Source of the DNA: Odocoileus virginianus
Lineage: Eukaryota; Chordata; Mammalia; Artiodactyla; Cervidae
Assembly (NCBI RefSeq): GCF_023699985.2
Contig: NW_027224263.1
Coordinates: 8,066,001 to 8,130,000, forward strand
Length of the DNA: 64,000 nucleotides
Direction: 5' to 3'
Position 1 is the first letter of the stretch. Every line of letters starts with the position of its first letter. Position numbers and translations under genes: made by a program. Below, piece by piece: positions 9,373 through 20,431 of this stretch. The notes beneath the pieces are model-generated. The model was not told the origin of the DNA, did not search any database, and saw only the letters and a list, made by a program, of their open reading frames with translations.

Positions 9373-9814
9373 AATTCACACTGAAATGAAAGGTAAAAGA
9401 AGCAAGGAACAGAAATATGTTGTAAGGCTAATAATGCAATCACTTACATAATATGGTTTTGTAGAAAAGTTCCTTCTCTACCTTGACAAAGAAGAAAAAA
9501 AGATTCTTCCAAAGTATCTGAAATGGCCACAGGTTCTTTTTAAAGGCAATTACTAAGTTACAAAAACAAATATTATCTATTGGAAATGATGAATGAAGTT
9601 TTGCAATGTCACTTATGTGGCTTATAAAAACCACCTAAAGGGAAGTATGGCCGTGTTATTTCTATTGCCGTTTAGAAAAAAAAAATAGTGTTATGAAATT
9701 TGATACTTTCTGTTCACATTATTTAAAATATCTAAAAATATCAGCCAAAGCAGTTGGAATAGGGTTAGGAGAACAAGAAAATGGGAAAAATAGAAGAGAA
9801 CTAATGCTTGAGGA

Positions 9815-10012
9815 GTGTGTTAGTCACTCAGTCGTGTATGACTCTTTTTGAGCCCGTGGACTGAAGTTCCCCAGGTTCCTCTGTCCATGGAATTCTCCAA
9901 GTGAGAATACTGGAGTAGGTTGCCATTTCCTTCTCCAAGGGAATTTCCCAACCCAGGGATTGAACTCAGATCTCCCGAATTACAGGCAGATTCTTTACCA
10001 TCTGAGTTACCA
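9815..10012 (-). mobile_element. Bov-tA SINE
   Basis: Minus-strand tRNA-like head (GGTAACTCAGATGGTAAAGA) followed by the Bov-A body and the GTGACTAACACACT end. It abuts the LTR-like block at 10037..10660 on the same strand. No unambiguous target duplication was found. Confidence 0.9.
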
Positions 10013-10036
10013 TGTAGAGAGAAATGGAAAAGTAGG

Positions 10037-10660
10037 GTTGATACAAGAAAAGCTTTACCAAAGTCCAAGCTCTTTTTTCAACTTGTCCCAAAGAATCTGG
10101 GTAAGGAACACAAGAAACCAAGGAAAAATAAACATACACACACACACACACAAACTCACACTGAGACTGAGGAGCAAAGAGAACAAAGAAGCACTTTATT
10201 CAGGGCAGAAGCAAAGGGTGTGGGCATCCTCCTGAGTGAGGAATACCCAGAGGGTGTTGATACCCCCCTTTTAATCTCATTTTCAGCTCTGTGAATGGGT
10301 GGGGGTGGAGGTTTGGCCTAGATTGCACCAGGTAGCAGGTAGCACCAGCTTTTGGGCTTGTGCATTTGTCTCCTGAAGCCACTGTGTGTGCTCTCTAAGA
10401 GCTGTTTTCCTTAAATTTTCCCTTACTAGTTGAGCACCACATGTGTGCTCACAAGGTATCAGCAACCTGTGCTTTTTTATTTGCACATGTTCCATTGTTT
10501 TCAAGGTAGAGTTTCTTGCTCAGATGCTACAAAGTGTTTGTTCTAGATGCCATTCTTCTCTGCATCATGGTCTCATTAAGTGCAAAACAAGGAGGTGGCT
10601 TTGCCTTCTGCCTAATACCTACACATAAGGAGCCCACCCTTGTGCCGGCCTGTCTTTCCT
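10037..10660 (-). mobile_element. Solo LTR-like element, same strand as IL13RA2
   Basis: Read on the minus strand, the block has LTR anatomy: a U3-like stretch, a TATA-like GATTAAAAGG near 10280..10264, then about 70 bp downstream CCTGAATAAAGTGCTTC with a polyadenylation signal (AATAAA near 10202..10196), followed by a T/C-rich GTTCTCTTTGCTCC and a GT-rich tract (the CA repeat at 10136..10152 on the plus strand). No internal gag/pol sequence adjoins it, so a solo LTR is inferred. Edges are approximate and no target duplication was resolved. It lies about 5 kb upstream of the IL13RA2 start-codon exon in the sense orientation. Family not named. Confidence 0.6.
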
Positions 10661-10789
10661 GCATCAAGGTGATTGCAAAGGTTTAAGTGTTGTCTTTGCA
10701 TGAAATGATAAGTTTATATGGTCTTACATGAGAAGGCATCGACTAGAAGATCTGGGCTGTAACACCAACGTTAGCAGGGGATTTAGAAA

Positions 10790-11020
10790 ATGATAATAAT
10801 AGGGACTATAGTTTCTTAAGCTCTTACCAGGTGTCAAGTTCTGTTACAGATGTTTGATATGGATTAACTCATTTAAGTCTCACAAATGTTGCTAGTTGCT
10901 ATTATTATTACAATAACCCAATATTACAAATGAGTTGTTTGAGGCTCAGAAAGGTTAAGTAAATTATTCAAGGTCATACAATTTAAGCAAAAAGTATGCC
11001 CCAATCTAGTTAAAGACTAT
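10790..11020 (+). repeat. MIR SINE
   Basis: TTTCTTAAGCTCTTACCAGGTGTCAAGTTCTGTTACAGATGTTTGATATGGATTAACTCATTTAAGTCTCACAA then ATTACAAATGAGTTGTTTGAGGCTCAGAAAGGTTAAGTAAATTATTCAAGGTCATAC closely follow the MIR consensus from head to core. Confidence 0.85.
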
Positions 11021-11068
11021 GCTCCTTTTAACATATAATAGTGTCTTTCCATCTCACTTTAGTGAAAC

Positions 11069-11275
11069 TCAATTTCCTCTCATAGGAATTATCCCTGGGA
11101 CATCATTCTGTTTCATCAGTTGATCTGGTGTGTATCCATCCATGGTTTCAGGATGTGACTCAAAAGTGCTGGCTTCCTGAATAAATAATCTTGTTTCAAG
11201 GAGACCATCCAACATGTACAAATATTTATTCATAGTTTCTGGAGTATAGCCATGACTCAGCATCATAATCAGCAC
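11069..11275 (-). pseudogene. Unidentified coding-like relic
   Basis: A minus-strand open stretch of 68 codons ends at a stop followed by unrelated sequence. It contains LSHGYTPETMNKYLYMLDG, LLETRLFIQEASTFESHPET and MDGYTPDQLMKQNDVPGIIP. The residue composition (balanced D, E, K, P, G and a repeated GYTP-[ED] motif) looks more protein-like than the A/T-driven frames around it. An upstream stretch in another frame (NVVGPQDLAGSIGADYDAES) is also open, which would fit a frameshifted relic. I do not recognise the protein. It could be a processed pseudogene fragment, a transposon-derived relic or chance. Confidence 0.3.
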
Positions 11276-11279
11276 CTAT

Positions 11280-12263
11280 GGAACCTGCCAGATCCTGAGG
11301 CCCAACAACATTTTGAGATCAATACATAGCTCAATAATAGTACAATCAGTCTATGAACTGTTGATGAGTTGATTCTGATTTAGATAATAAGTGGCAATTA
11401 TTATTTCCTGCAGTGGAGTAGCTTTTAAAGAATGTTGAAGATGACTTAGTGTACTTTCAAATATAAAAGGACTTTGAATCAGACAGAGTCGTCATGCTTG
11501 CCTTTACTCAACTGTCATTTCCCACAAAAATGTGAAAAAAGTTAGGCACATGATGAGTAATGAAAGTCACTGCAGACAAATGAAGTACAGGTAGGATCTC
11601 TTTTTTAACAAATATCACTTTAGCATCCAGTTATACATAACATGATTATATTTGTGTCCCTGTCAGCATTACATACTAACATTGTTTCTTGACATTTATG
11701 AAATATGTTCAATAAATCTTATAAAACATAAGTAGTCATCTTATTCCCTAATTCTTTTTATAGATGGTTTCCTGTATAACATCTTGAGTTCATCCAACTG
11801 ACAAGTTTCCTGAAGTACTATCAAAGCTACAGAATTCAGTTTTAAGCTATTACACCATGACAACTGACAGGTTCATAGTGTTAATTCATGAAGCAGCTTA
11901 CACATTTCAGAATCTGTTCCTAATCTGGGCAGATCAGAGCCTTTTACTTTAGAATTCCATCCAATAAACCAACAACAGGCTTTTACAACCCTTTAAAAAA
12001 ATCTTCCAGGTCATCAATTTCTTAAAATCGGTCAAATTCTTATTAAGTACACCTTATGTTCTATTCAAATGAAGTCACAGCTGAAGAGCAATGCAGTATC
12101 TTGAAAGGCATCACTGCTCTGGAACTAGCAAAAAAATCTCTTGTTTGTTTAACACCCTTCTTCTCACCCCCAAATGCTCCCAAATACTTGTTAGTGAACA
12201 AACACTGTGTACCCAAAACATTCACTTCGAGTAACAACTTTGGAATAACAACTTTAAAAGTCA
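11280..12263. other. Unassigned sequence
   Basis: No repeat family or exon recognised. If 11069..11275 is a processed pseudogene, part of its upstream region would lie here on the minus strand, but multiple stops in all frames prevent identification. The complementary 71- and 67-codon frames at 12056..12271 look compositional. Confidence 0.35.
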
Positions 12264-12960
12264 TTCCTTAAAAAACTGGAAATAGAACTGCCACGTGACC
12301 CAGCAATCCCACTGCTGGGCATACACACCAAGGAAACCAGAATTGAAAAATACATGCGTACCCAATGTTCATCGCAGCACTGTCTAAAATAGCCAGAACA
12401 TGGAAGCAACCTAGATGTCCATCAGCAGATGAATGGGTAGGAAAGCTGTGGTACATATACACAATGGAATATTACTCAGCTATTAAAAAGAATACATTTG
12501 AACCAGTTCTGATGAGGTGGATGAAACTGGAGCCTATTATACAGAGTGAAGTAAGTCAGAAAGAAAAACACCAATACAGTATACTAACGCATATATATGG
12601 AATTTAGAAAGATGGTAATGATAACCCTGTATGTGAGACAGCAAGAGAGACACAGATGTATTGAACAGTCTTTTGGACTCTGTGGGAGAGGGCAAGGGTG
12701 GGATGATATGGGAGAATGGCCTTGAAACAAGTAAATTATATGTGAAACAGATCACCAGCCCAGGTTGGATGCATGATACACGGTGCTCGGGGCTGGTGCA
12801 CTGGGATGACTCAGAATGATAGAATGGGGAGGGTGGTGGGAGGGGGGTTCAGAATGGGGAATACATTTACACCCATGGCAGATTCATGTCAATGTATGGC
12901 AAAACCAATACAATGTTGTAAAGTAAAATAAATAAGTTGATTAACTAAAAAAATAAAACT
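12264..12960 (+). mobile_element. L1 (L1_BT type), ORF2 C-terminus plus 3' UTR
   Basis: Begins at ATTCCTTAAAAAACTGGAAATAGAA, within ORF2, and encodes the familiar L1 C-terminal block (the frame at 12365..12607 includes SADEWVGKLWYIYTMEYYSA and SEVSQKEKHQYSILTHIYGI, stop). The 3' UTR has the GATCACCAGCCCAGGTTGGA block and a G-rich tract around 12825..12850. It ends in an A-rich tail (AAATAAAACTAAATTAAATT). Directly followed by a second L1 in the same orientation. Confidence 0.93.
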
Positions 12961-12973
12961 AAATTAAATTAAA

Positions 12974-13719
12974 TCTCAAAAGCTTTTGCATAATGAAGGA
13001 AACTATAAGCAAGGTGAAAAGACAGTCTTCAGAATGGGAGAAAATAATAGCGAATGAAACAACAAAGAATTAATCTCAAAAATATACAAGCAACTCCTGC
13101 AGCTCAATTCCAGAAAAATAAAAGACCCAATCAAAAAGTGAGCCAAAGAACTAAACAGACATTTCTCCAAAGAAGACATACAGATGGCTAACAAACACAT
13201 GAAAAGATGCTCAACATCACTCATTATCAGAGAAATGCAAATCAAAACCACAATGAGGTAACCATCTCACACTGGTCAGAATGGCTGCTATCCAAAAGTC
13301 TACAAACAATAAATGCTGGAGAGGGGAGAAAAAGGAACCCTCTTTCACTGTTGGTGGGAATGCAAACTAGTACAGCCACTATGGAGAGCAGTGTGGAGAT
13401 TCCTTAAAAAACTGGAAATAGAACTGCCATATGACCCAGAAATCCCACTCTTGGGCATACACACTGAGGAAACCAGAATTGAAAGAGATATGTGTACCCC
13501 AATATTCATCACAGCACTGTTTACAATAGCCAGGACATGGAAGCAACCAGGATGTCCATCGGCAGATGAATGGATAAGAAAGCTGTAGTATATATACACA
13601 ATGGAATATTACTCGGCTATTAAAAAGAATGCATTTGAATCATTTCTGATGAGGTGGATGAAACTGGAGCCTATTATACAGAGCAAAGTGATTCAGAAAA
13701 AAAAATCACCAATACAGTG
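12974..13719 (+). mobile_element. L1 (L1_BT type) ORF2 part, left half of a split copy
   Basis: Starts at AAATCTCAAAAGCTTTTGCATAATGAAGG, earlier in ORF2 than the neighbouring copy, and runs through CATGAAAAGATGCTCAACATCACTC and CACTGTTGGTGGGAATGCAAAC to CCAATACAGTG, where a minus-strand BovB interrupts it. The L1 resumes at about 15957. Frameshifts break ORF2 into the pieces at 13207, 13313 and 13601. Confidence 0.93.
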
Positions 13720-15956
13720 TTCAGTTCAGTTCAGTCACTCAGTCGTGTCCAACTCTCTTTGTGATCCCATGAACCACAGCACACCAGGCCTCCCTGTCCA
13801 TCACCAACTCCCAGAGTTTACCCAAACTCATGTCCATTGAGTTGGTGATGCCATCCAACCATCTCATCCTCTGTCGTCCCCTTCTCCTCCTGCCTTCAAT
13901 CTTTCCCAACATCAGGGTCTTTTCCAGTGAGTCAGTTTCTTTGCTTCAGTTGACTTCCCTGGTGGCTCAGATGGTAAAACGACTGCCTACAATGTGGGAG
14001 ACCCAGGTCCAATTCCTGAGTTGGGGAGATCTCCTGGAGAAAGAAATGGCAACCCACTGCAGTATTCTTATCTGGAAAATCCCATGGATGTAGAGCCTGG
14101 TAGGCTACAGTCCATGGGGTCACAAGGAGTCGGACATGACTGAACGACTTCACTTTCACTTTTTCAGTTTGCATCAGGTAGCCAAAGTACTGGAGTTTCA
14201 GGTTTAACAGTAGTCCTTCCAATGAACACCCAGGACTGATTTCCCTTAGGATGGACTGGTTGGATCTCCTTGCAATCCAAGGGACTCTCAAGTCTTCTCC
14301 AACACCACAGTTCAAAAGCATCGATTCTTCTTTGCTCAGCCCTCTTTATATTTGGACTCTCACATCCATACATGACCACTGGAAGAACCATAGCCTTGAC
14401 TAGATGGACCTTTGTTGGCAAAGTAATGTCTCTGCTTTTTAATATGCTGTCTAGGTTATTCATAACTTTCCTTCCAAGGAGCAAGCGTCTTTTAATTTCA
14501 TGGCTGCAATCACCATCTGCAGTGATTTTGGAGCCCAAAAAAATAAAGTCAGCCACTCTTTCCACTGTTTCCCCATCTATTTCCCATGAAGTGATGGGAC
14601 CAGATGCCATGATCTTAGTTTTCTGAATGTTGAGCTTTAAGCCAACTTTTCCACTCTCCTCTTTCACTTTCATCAAGAGGCTCTTTAGTTCTTCTTCACT
14701 TTCTGTCATAAGGGTGGTGTCATTTGCATATCTGAGGTTATTGATATTTTTCCCAGCAATCTTGATTCCAACTTGTGCTTCATCCAATCCAGCATTTCTC
14801 ATGAAGTACTCTGCATATAAGTTAAATAAGCAGGGTGACAATATACAGCCTTGACGTCCCCCTTTTCCTATTTGGAACCAGTCTGTTGTTCCATGTCCAG
14901 TTCTAACTGTTGCTTCCTGACCTGCAGATAGGTTTCTCAAGAGGCAGATCAGGTGGTCTGGTATTCCCATCTCTTTCAGAATTTTCCACAGTTTGTTGTG
15001 ATCCACACAGTCAAAGACTTTGGCATAGTCAATAAAGTAGAAATAGATGTTTTTCTGGAACTCTCTTGCTTTTTTGATGATCCAGTGAATGTTAGCAATT
15101 TGATCTCTGGTTTCTCTGCCTTTTTTAAAAACCAGCTTGAACATCTGGAAGTTCACGGTTCAGGTATTGCTGAAGCCTGGCTTTGAGAATTTTGCGCATT
15201 AGTTTGCTACCGTGTGAGATGAGTGCAATTGTGCAGTAGTTTGAGCATTCTTTGGCATTGCCTTTCTTTGGGATTGGAATGAAAACTCACCTTTTCCAGT
15301 CCTGAGGCCATTGTTGAGTTTTCCAAATTTTTTGTCATATTGAGTACAGCACTTTCACAGCATCATCTTTTAGGATTTGAAATATCTCAACTGGAATTCC
15401 ATCACCTCCACTATCTTTGTTCATAGTGATTCTTCTAAGGCCCACTTGACTTCACATTCCAGGATGTCTGGCTCTAGGTGAGTGATCACACCATCATGAT
15501 TATCTGGGTCATGAAGATTTTTTTTTTGTATAGTTCTGTGTATTCTTGCCACCTCTTCTTAATATCTTCTGCTTCTGTTAGGTCCATACCATTTCTGTCC
15601 TTTATTGAGCCCATCTTTGCATGAAATATTCCCTTGGTATCTCTAATTTTCTTGAAGAGATCTCTAGTCTTCCCCATTCTATTGTTTTCCTCTATTTCTT
15701 TGCACTGATCACTGAGGAAGGCTTTCTTATCTCTCCTTGCTACTCTTTGGAACTTTGGATTCAAATAGGTATATCTTTCCTCTTCTCCCTTGCTTTTCAC
15801 TTCTCTTTTTTTCACAGCTATTTGTAAGGCCTCCTCAGACAACCATTTGCTTTCTTGCATTTCTTTTTTTTGGGGGATCGTCTTGCTCCCTGTCTACTGT
15901 ACAATGTCATGAACCTCTGTCCATAGTTCATCAGGCAATCTGTCTATCAGATCTTA
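13720..15956 (-). mobile_element. BovB LINE inserted in L1; contains the longest frame of the window
   Basis: A 5'-truncated BovB of about 2 kb without its SINE insert. The 3' terminus (TCAGTTCAGTTCAGTCACTC) lies at the left edge and the truncated 5' end near CTGTCTATCAGATCTTA. The 330-residue frame at 15156..14164 covers most of the reverse transcriptase: IDYAKVFDCVDHNKLW, GRQGCILSPCLFNLYAEY and a catalytic box that reads YAND instead of YADD, so the second catalytic Asp is replaced. The upstream frame at 15860..15486 is the linker between endonuclease and RT. The copy splits an L1; no clear target duplication was found at the junctions, and a few L1 bases seem to be missing. Confidence 0.95.
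13952..14162 (+). mobile_element. Bov-tA SINE inside BovB
   Basis: TGACTTCCCTGGTGGCTCAGATGGTAAAAC...GACTTCACTTTCACTTT, full length. It interrupts the BovB phrase GAGTCAGTTTCTTTGC/ATCAGGTAGCC. A TTCAGTT repeat at 13945..13951 and 14163..14169 is a plausible short target duplication. Third level of nesting (SINE in BovB in L1). Confidence 0.93.
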
Positions 15957-16330
15957 GCGCATGTATATGGAATTTAGAAAGATGGTAAGGATGACCCTAT
16001 ATGCAAGACAGCGAATGAGACACACATGTAAAGAACAGACTTTTGGACTCTGTGGGAGAAGGCGAGTGTGGGATGATTTGAGAGAATAACATTCAAACAT
16101 GTATATTATATGTGAAATAGATCACCAGTCAGTCCTGGTTCAATGCATGAGACAGGGTGCTCAGGGCTGGTGCACTGGGATGACCCTGAGGGATGGGATG
16201 GGGAGGGAGGTGGGAGGGGGTTCAGGATGGGGAACACATGTACACCCATGGCTGATTCATGTGAATGTATGGCAAAAACCACCACAATATTGTAAAGTAA
16301 TTAGCCTTCAATTAAAATTTTAAAAACTGT
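15957..16330 (+). mobile_element. L1 (L1_BT type) 3' end, right half of the split copy
   Basis: Resumes the L1 at GCGCATGTATATGGAATTTAGAAAGATGG, the exact continuation of the phrase broken at 13719. It carries the 3' UTR with CACCAGTCAGTCCTGGTTCAATGCATGAG and a G-rich tract, ending TTAGCCTTCAATTAAAATTTTAAAA. Confidence 0.93.
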
Positions 16331-16354
16331 AGACATTTAAAACATATTAACTAT

Positions 16355-16425
16355 TCTAATTCTATAAAGCAATTATCCTTCAATAAAAAATAAATTATTT
16401 TAAAAAGGTAACAACAAAAAAAAAT
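16355..16425 (+). repeat. L1 3'-terminus fragment
   Basis: TATAAAGCAATTATCCTTCAATAAAAAATAAATTATTTTAAAAA repeats the L1 terminal motif (gtaaagcaattatccttcaattaaa) just after the tail of the previous copy; either a separate truncated insertion or a tail duplication. Confidence 0.55.
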
Positions 16426-17210
16426 ATTAACCATTCTACCTAGGATTTCTAAATCTGAAAATGAAAATATTTTGTATTAATAATTATAAAGCAAAAATGA
16501 CTATCATGTCTTCAACAAAATTGTGAGATGTCAATAATTTCAAAAGGGTTAAATTTGGATGACTTATTTAAGGAGAAGAATTTAAAGTGAATGTAACCTA
16601 AAAACTATTAGAAATACATTTGAAATCTGAAATAAATTTTATGAGGTGGAAAAAAAGTCAATAATAGAGCATGCCCACCTGCTCCATTCTAAGTAAAAAT
16701 GCTAGACTGAATGTAAAATAACAGATTTTATATTGTTTCAAGCTTATTCTATCAGTATACTCTTTCATGACAGTAAAATACATGTCTTCTCATGAGCATG
16801 TAAATGTATGAAAATATGGTGTTATGTAATATATCATGCCATCAGTAACAGAAAGAATGTTAATTAAGAACACACAGATATTTCTTGTATGTATTCATTA
16901 TTCATCAATTATTTCTGGAAGCCTACTACATACCAGGATCTGTTCCAGCCGCTTGAGTTACAGCAGTGCACAAAGCAAAGAACCTGCTTTCTCAGAACTA
17001 ACGTTCTGGAGTGGGAGACAGACAATAAACATATCAAATAATCATAAGTTTCATAAAGAAAAATAAAGCAGGATACTATGAAAGAGAGTTCATTTTAGAC
17101 AGGGTGATCAGGAAATGCCTCTCTGAAAAAAAATAACATTAAGGACCTCAGTGAAGTGAGGGTATGAACCAGGTGAAGATACAGGGAAGGAAATTTCCAG
17201 GGAGAAGGAA

Positions 17211-17370
17211 AGTTGTTGTTTAGTCACTAACTTGTGTCTGACGCTGTGACACCATGGATTGTAGCCCACCAGGCTCATCTGTCCATGGGATTCTCCAGGC
17301 AAGAATACTGGAGTGGTTTGCCATTTCCTACTCCATGGAATCTTCCCAGACCAGGGATGGAACGTACGTT
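17211..17370 (-). mobile_element. Bov-tA SINE inside the L2 fossil
   Basis: Minus-strand Bov-A body lacking most of the tRNA head. Flanked by GAAGGAA at 17204..17210 and 17371..17377, a 7-bp target duplication. The surrounding L2 is continuous across the insertion. Confidence 0.85.
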
Positions 17371-17802
17371 GAAGGAATAGCACATTCAGAGGCCCCAGGG
17401 AGGGAATCAGCTTAGTAGTTCTAGCAAGACCGGTAGGATAGGAAACAGATAAATTTAGACGATCTCAAAAAGATAGGCTGACTATGGGCAATGGTACTGA
17501 ATTTCCTATTTATAGTTAGTAAAACGGGAAGCAGTTGGATAGTTGTCAGTTACAGTTGAAAAGTCTACTCTATATGGAAGCGAAGGGTAGAAGCAATAAT
17601 CCAGGCTAGAGCTGACAGTGGCTTGAACCAACCTGCCAGCAGTGGAGAAGCTGATAGGATTTTACTGATCCATTGACTGTGGAGTATCAGAAGATGATGC
17701 CTCTATTTTTGTAATAAACTGGATAATTATTTATGGGGTGTGGGGATGATGGACAAAGGTTCAGTTTTATATGGTTTAGTTTGAGCTGCCTAACTAAACA
17801 TC

Positions 17803-18110
17803 GTATGACTTCCTGATAGCTCAGTTGGTAAAGATCCACCTGCAATACAGGAGACCCCAATTTGATCCCTGGGTCAAGAAGATCTGCTGGAGATGGGATA
17901 GGCTACCCACTCCAGTATTTTGGGGCTTCCCTTGTGGCTCAGCTGGTAAAGAATCTGCCTATAATGCGGGAGACCTGGGTCAATCCCTGGGTTGGGAAGA
18001 TCTCCTGGAGAAGAGAAAGGCTACCCACTCCAGTATTCTGGCCTGGAAAATTCCATGTAGTCACAAAGAGTTGGACACAACTGAGGGACTTTCACCACCA
18101 CCAGATCAAT
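17803..18110 (+). mobile_element. Two-unit Bov-tA SINE inside the L2 fossil
   Basis: Two tRNA-headed units in tandem: GACTTCCTGATAGCTCAGTT... and GGGCTTCCCTTGTGGCTCAGC..., joined at CCAGTATTTT|GGGGCTTCCC. The 3' end is CAACTGAGGGACTTTCACCACCACC. TAAACATC at 17795..17802 and 18111..18118 is the likely target duplication. Confidence 0.87.
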
Positions 18111-18208
18111 TAAACATCTAATGGGAGAAGGTGAGTAGGCAGTTGGACTTGGTTCTGGAAATTAGGGGAAAGATTGGAGCTATAGATATATTTTTGAGAG
18201 TCATCAGT

Positions 18209-19927
18209 TTTGCTGTTGTTCACTCAGTGGTGTCCAACTCTTTACGACCCCATGGACTGCAACACACCAGGTTTCCCTGTCCATCGCCAACTCCCAGAGC
18301 TTGCTCAATCTCATGTCCATTGAGTCGGTGATACCATCCAACCAACTTGTCCTCTGTTGCCTCCTTTTCCTCCTGCCTTTAAACCTTCCCAGAATCAGGG
18401 TCTTTTCCAATAAGTAGGTTCTTTGCATCAGGTGGCCAAACTATTGGAGCTTCAGCTTCAGCATCAGTTCTTCCAATAAATAATCAGGACTGACTTCCTT
18501 TAGGATTGACTGGTTTGATCTCCTTTCAGTCCAAGGGACTCTCAAGAGTCTTCTCCAGCACCACAGTTCAGAAGCATCAGTTCTTCAGTGCTCAGCCTTC
18601 TTTATGGTTCAACTCTCACATCATACATGACTACTAGAAAAACCATAGTTTAACTATATGGACCTTTATGGACAAAGTAATGTCTCTGCTTTTTAATATG
18701 CTGTCTAGGTTTGTCATAGTTTTTCTTCCAAGGAGCAAGCGTTTTTTAATTTCATGGCTGCAGTCACCATCTGCAGTGATTTTGGAGCCCAAGAAAATAA
18801 AGTCTGTCACTGTTTCCATTGTTTCCTCATCTATTTGCCATGAATTGATGGGACCAGATGCCATGATCTTGGTTGAGTTTTAAGCCAACTTTTTCACTCT
18901 CCTCTTTCACCTTCATCAAGAGGCTCTTTAGTTCTTAGCTTTCTGCCATAAGGGTGGTGGTGTCATCTGCATATCTGAGGTTACTGATATTTCTCCCTGC
19001 AATCTTGATTCCAGCTTGTGCTTCATCCAGCCTGGCATTTTGCATGATGTACTCTGCATATAAGTTAAATAAGCAGGGTGACAATATACAGCCTTGATGT
19101 ACTCCTTTCCCAATTTGGAACCAGTCCTTTGTTCCATGTCCAGTTCTAACTGTTGCTTCTTGACCTGCATACAGGTTTCTCAGGAAGCAGGTAAGGTGGT
19201 CTGGTATTCCCATCTCTTGAAGAATTTTCCACAGTTTGTTGTGATCCACACAGTCAAAAGGCTTTAGTGTAGTCAATGAAGCAGAAGTAGATGTTTTTTC
19301 TGGAATTCTCTTGCTTTTTGATGATCCAACAGATGTTGGCAATTTGATCTCTGGTTCCTCTGCCTTTTCTAAATCCAGCTTGAACATCTGGAAGTTCTCG
19401 GTTCATGTACTGTTGAAGCCTGGCTTGGAGAATTTTGAGCATTATTTTGCTAGCATGTGAGATGAGTGCAATTGTGCGGTAGTTTGAACATTCTTTGGCA
19501 TTGCCTTTCTTTGGGATTGGAATGAAAACTGACCTTTTCTAGTCCTGTGGCCACTGCTGAGCTTTCCAAATTTGCTGGCATATTGAGTGCAGCATTTTCA
19601 CAGCATCATCTTTTAGAATTTGAAATAGCTCAGCTGGAATTCCAACACTTGCACCAGCTTTGTTCACATCACCTCCACTAGCTTTGTTCGTAGAGATCCT
19701 GCCTAAGGCCCACTTGACTTGCACTCCAGGATTTCTGGTTCTAGGTGAGTGATTATACCATCATGGTTATCTGAGTCATTAAGATCATTTTTGTAAAACT
19801 CTGTGTAATCTTGCCACCTCTTTTTAATATCTTTTGCTTCAGTTAGATCCATACCGTTTCTGTCCTTTATTGTGCCCATCTTTGCATGAAATTTTCCCTT
19901 GGTATCTCTAATTTTCTTGAGGTCTCT
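18209..19927 (-). mobile_element. BovB LINE inside the L2 fossil
   Basis: 5'-truncated minus-strand BovB. The frames at 19387..18935 and 18864..18634 encode RT pieces including FDCVDHNKLW, GVHQGCILSPCLFNLYAEYI and an intact YADDT catalytic box, but frameshifts separate them. AGTCATCAGT occurs at 18199..18208 and 19928..19937, a 10-bp target duplication. An imperfect internal duplication of about 29 bp sits around 19640..19690 (two copies of the ACCAGCTTTGTTC/ACTAGCTTTGTTC phrase). Confidence 0.95.
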
Positions 19928-19993
19928 AGTCATCAGTATGTATGTAGTATCTAAAGCCATAGGATTAATTAAAGTCACCTAATGTACAGTGTG

Positions 19994-20210
19994 TGGCTTC
20001 CCTGGTTGCTCAGTGGTAAAGATCTGCCTGCCAATGTAGGAGAAGCAGGTTCAGTCCCTGGGTTAGGAAGATCCCCTGGAGAAGAAAATGGCATCCCATT
20101 CCAGTATTTTTGCCAGAAAAAAATCTCATGGACAAAGGAGTCTGGCAGGCTAAAGCCCATTGGTAACAAAGAACCTGACACAACTGAGCCACTGAGCACA
20201 CACACCTACA
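19994..20210 (+). mobile_element. Bov-tA SINE inside the L2 fossil
   Basis: GGCTTCCCTGGTTGCTCAGTGGTAAAGATC...ACACAACTGAGCCACTGAGCACACAC, moderately diverged (for example TATTTTTGCCAGAAAAAAATC). Only about 56 bp of L2 separates it from the BovB on its left. Confidence 0.9.
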
Positions 20211-20431
20211 CAGGATAGAGTGTAGATAAGATAAAGAGAAGAGGAGCAAGGACTGAGATATATGGGACCCTCCAATATATAGAGGCCAAAGCGATGAGAA
20301 GGTACCAACAAAGCACACTAAAATGAGACCAAGGAAAAGAGAAGGAAACCCAAAATTTGTGGTGTCTCAGAAACCAAGTAAGGAAAATGCTTCAAGGATA
20401 AAGTGATAGACAATGTCAAAAGCTGTCAATA

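Noticed and set aside
14270..15186. Plus-strand frames opposite the BovB reverse transcriptase (14270..14626, 14627..14854, 14953..15186)
   Set aside because: They are antisense shadows of the minus-strand BovB frame; the same shadow proteins recur at every BovB copy.
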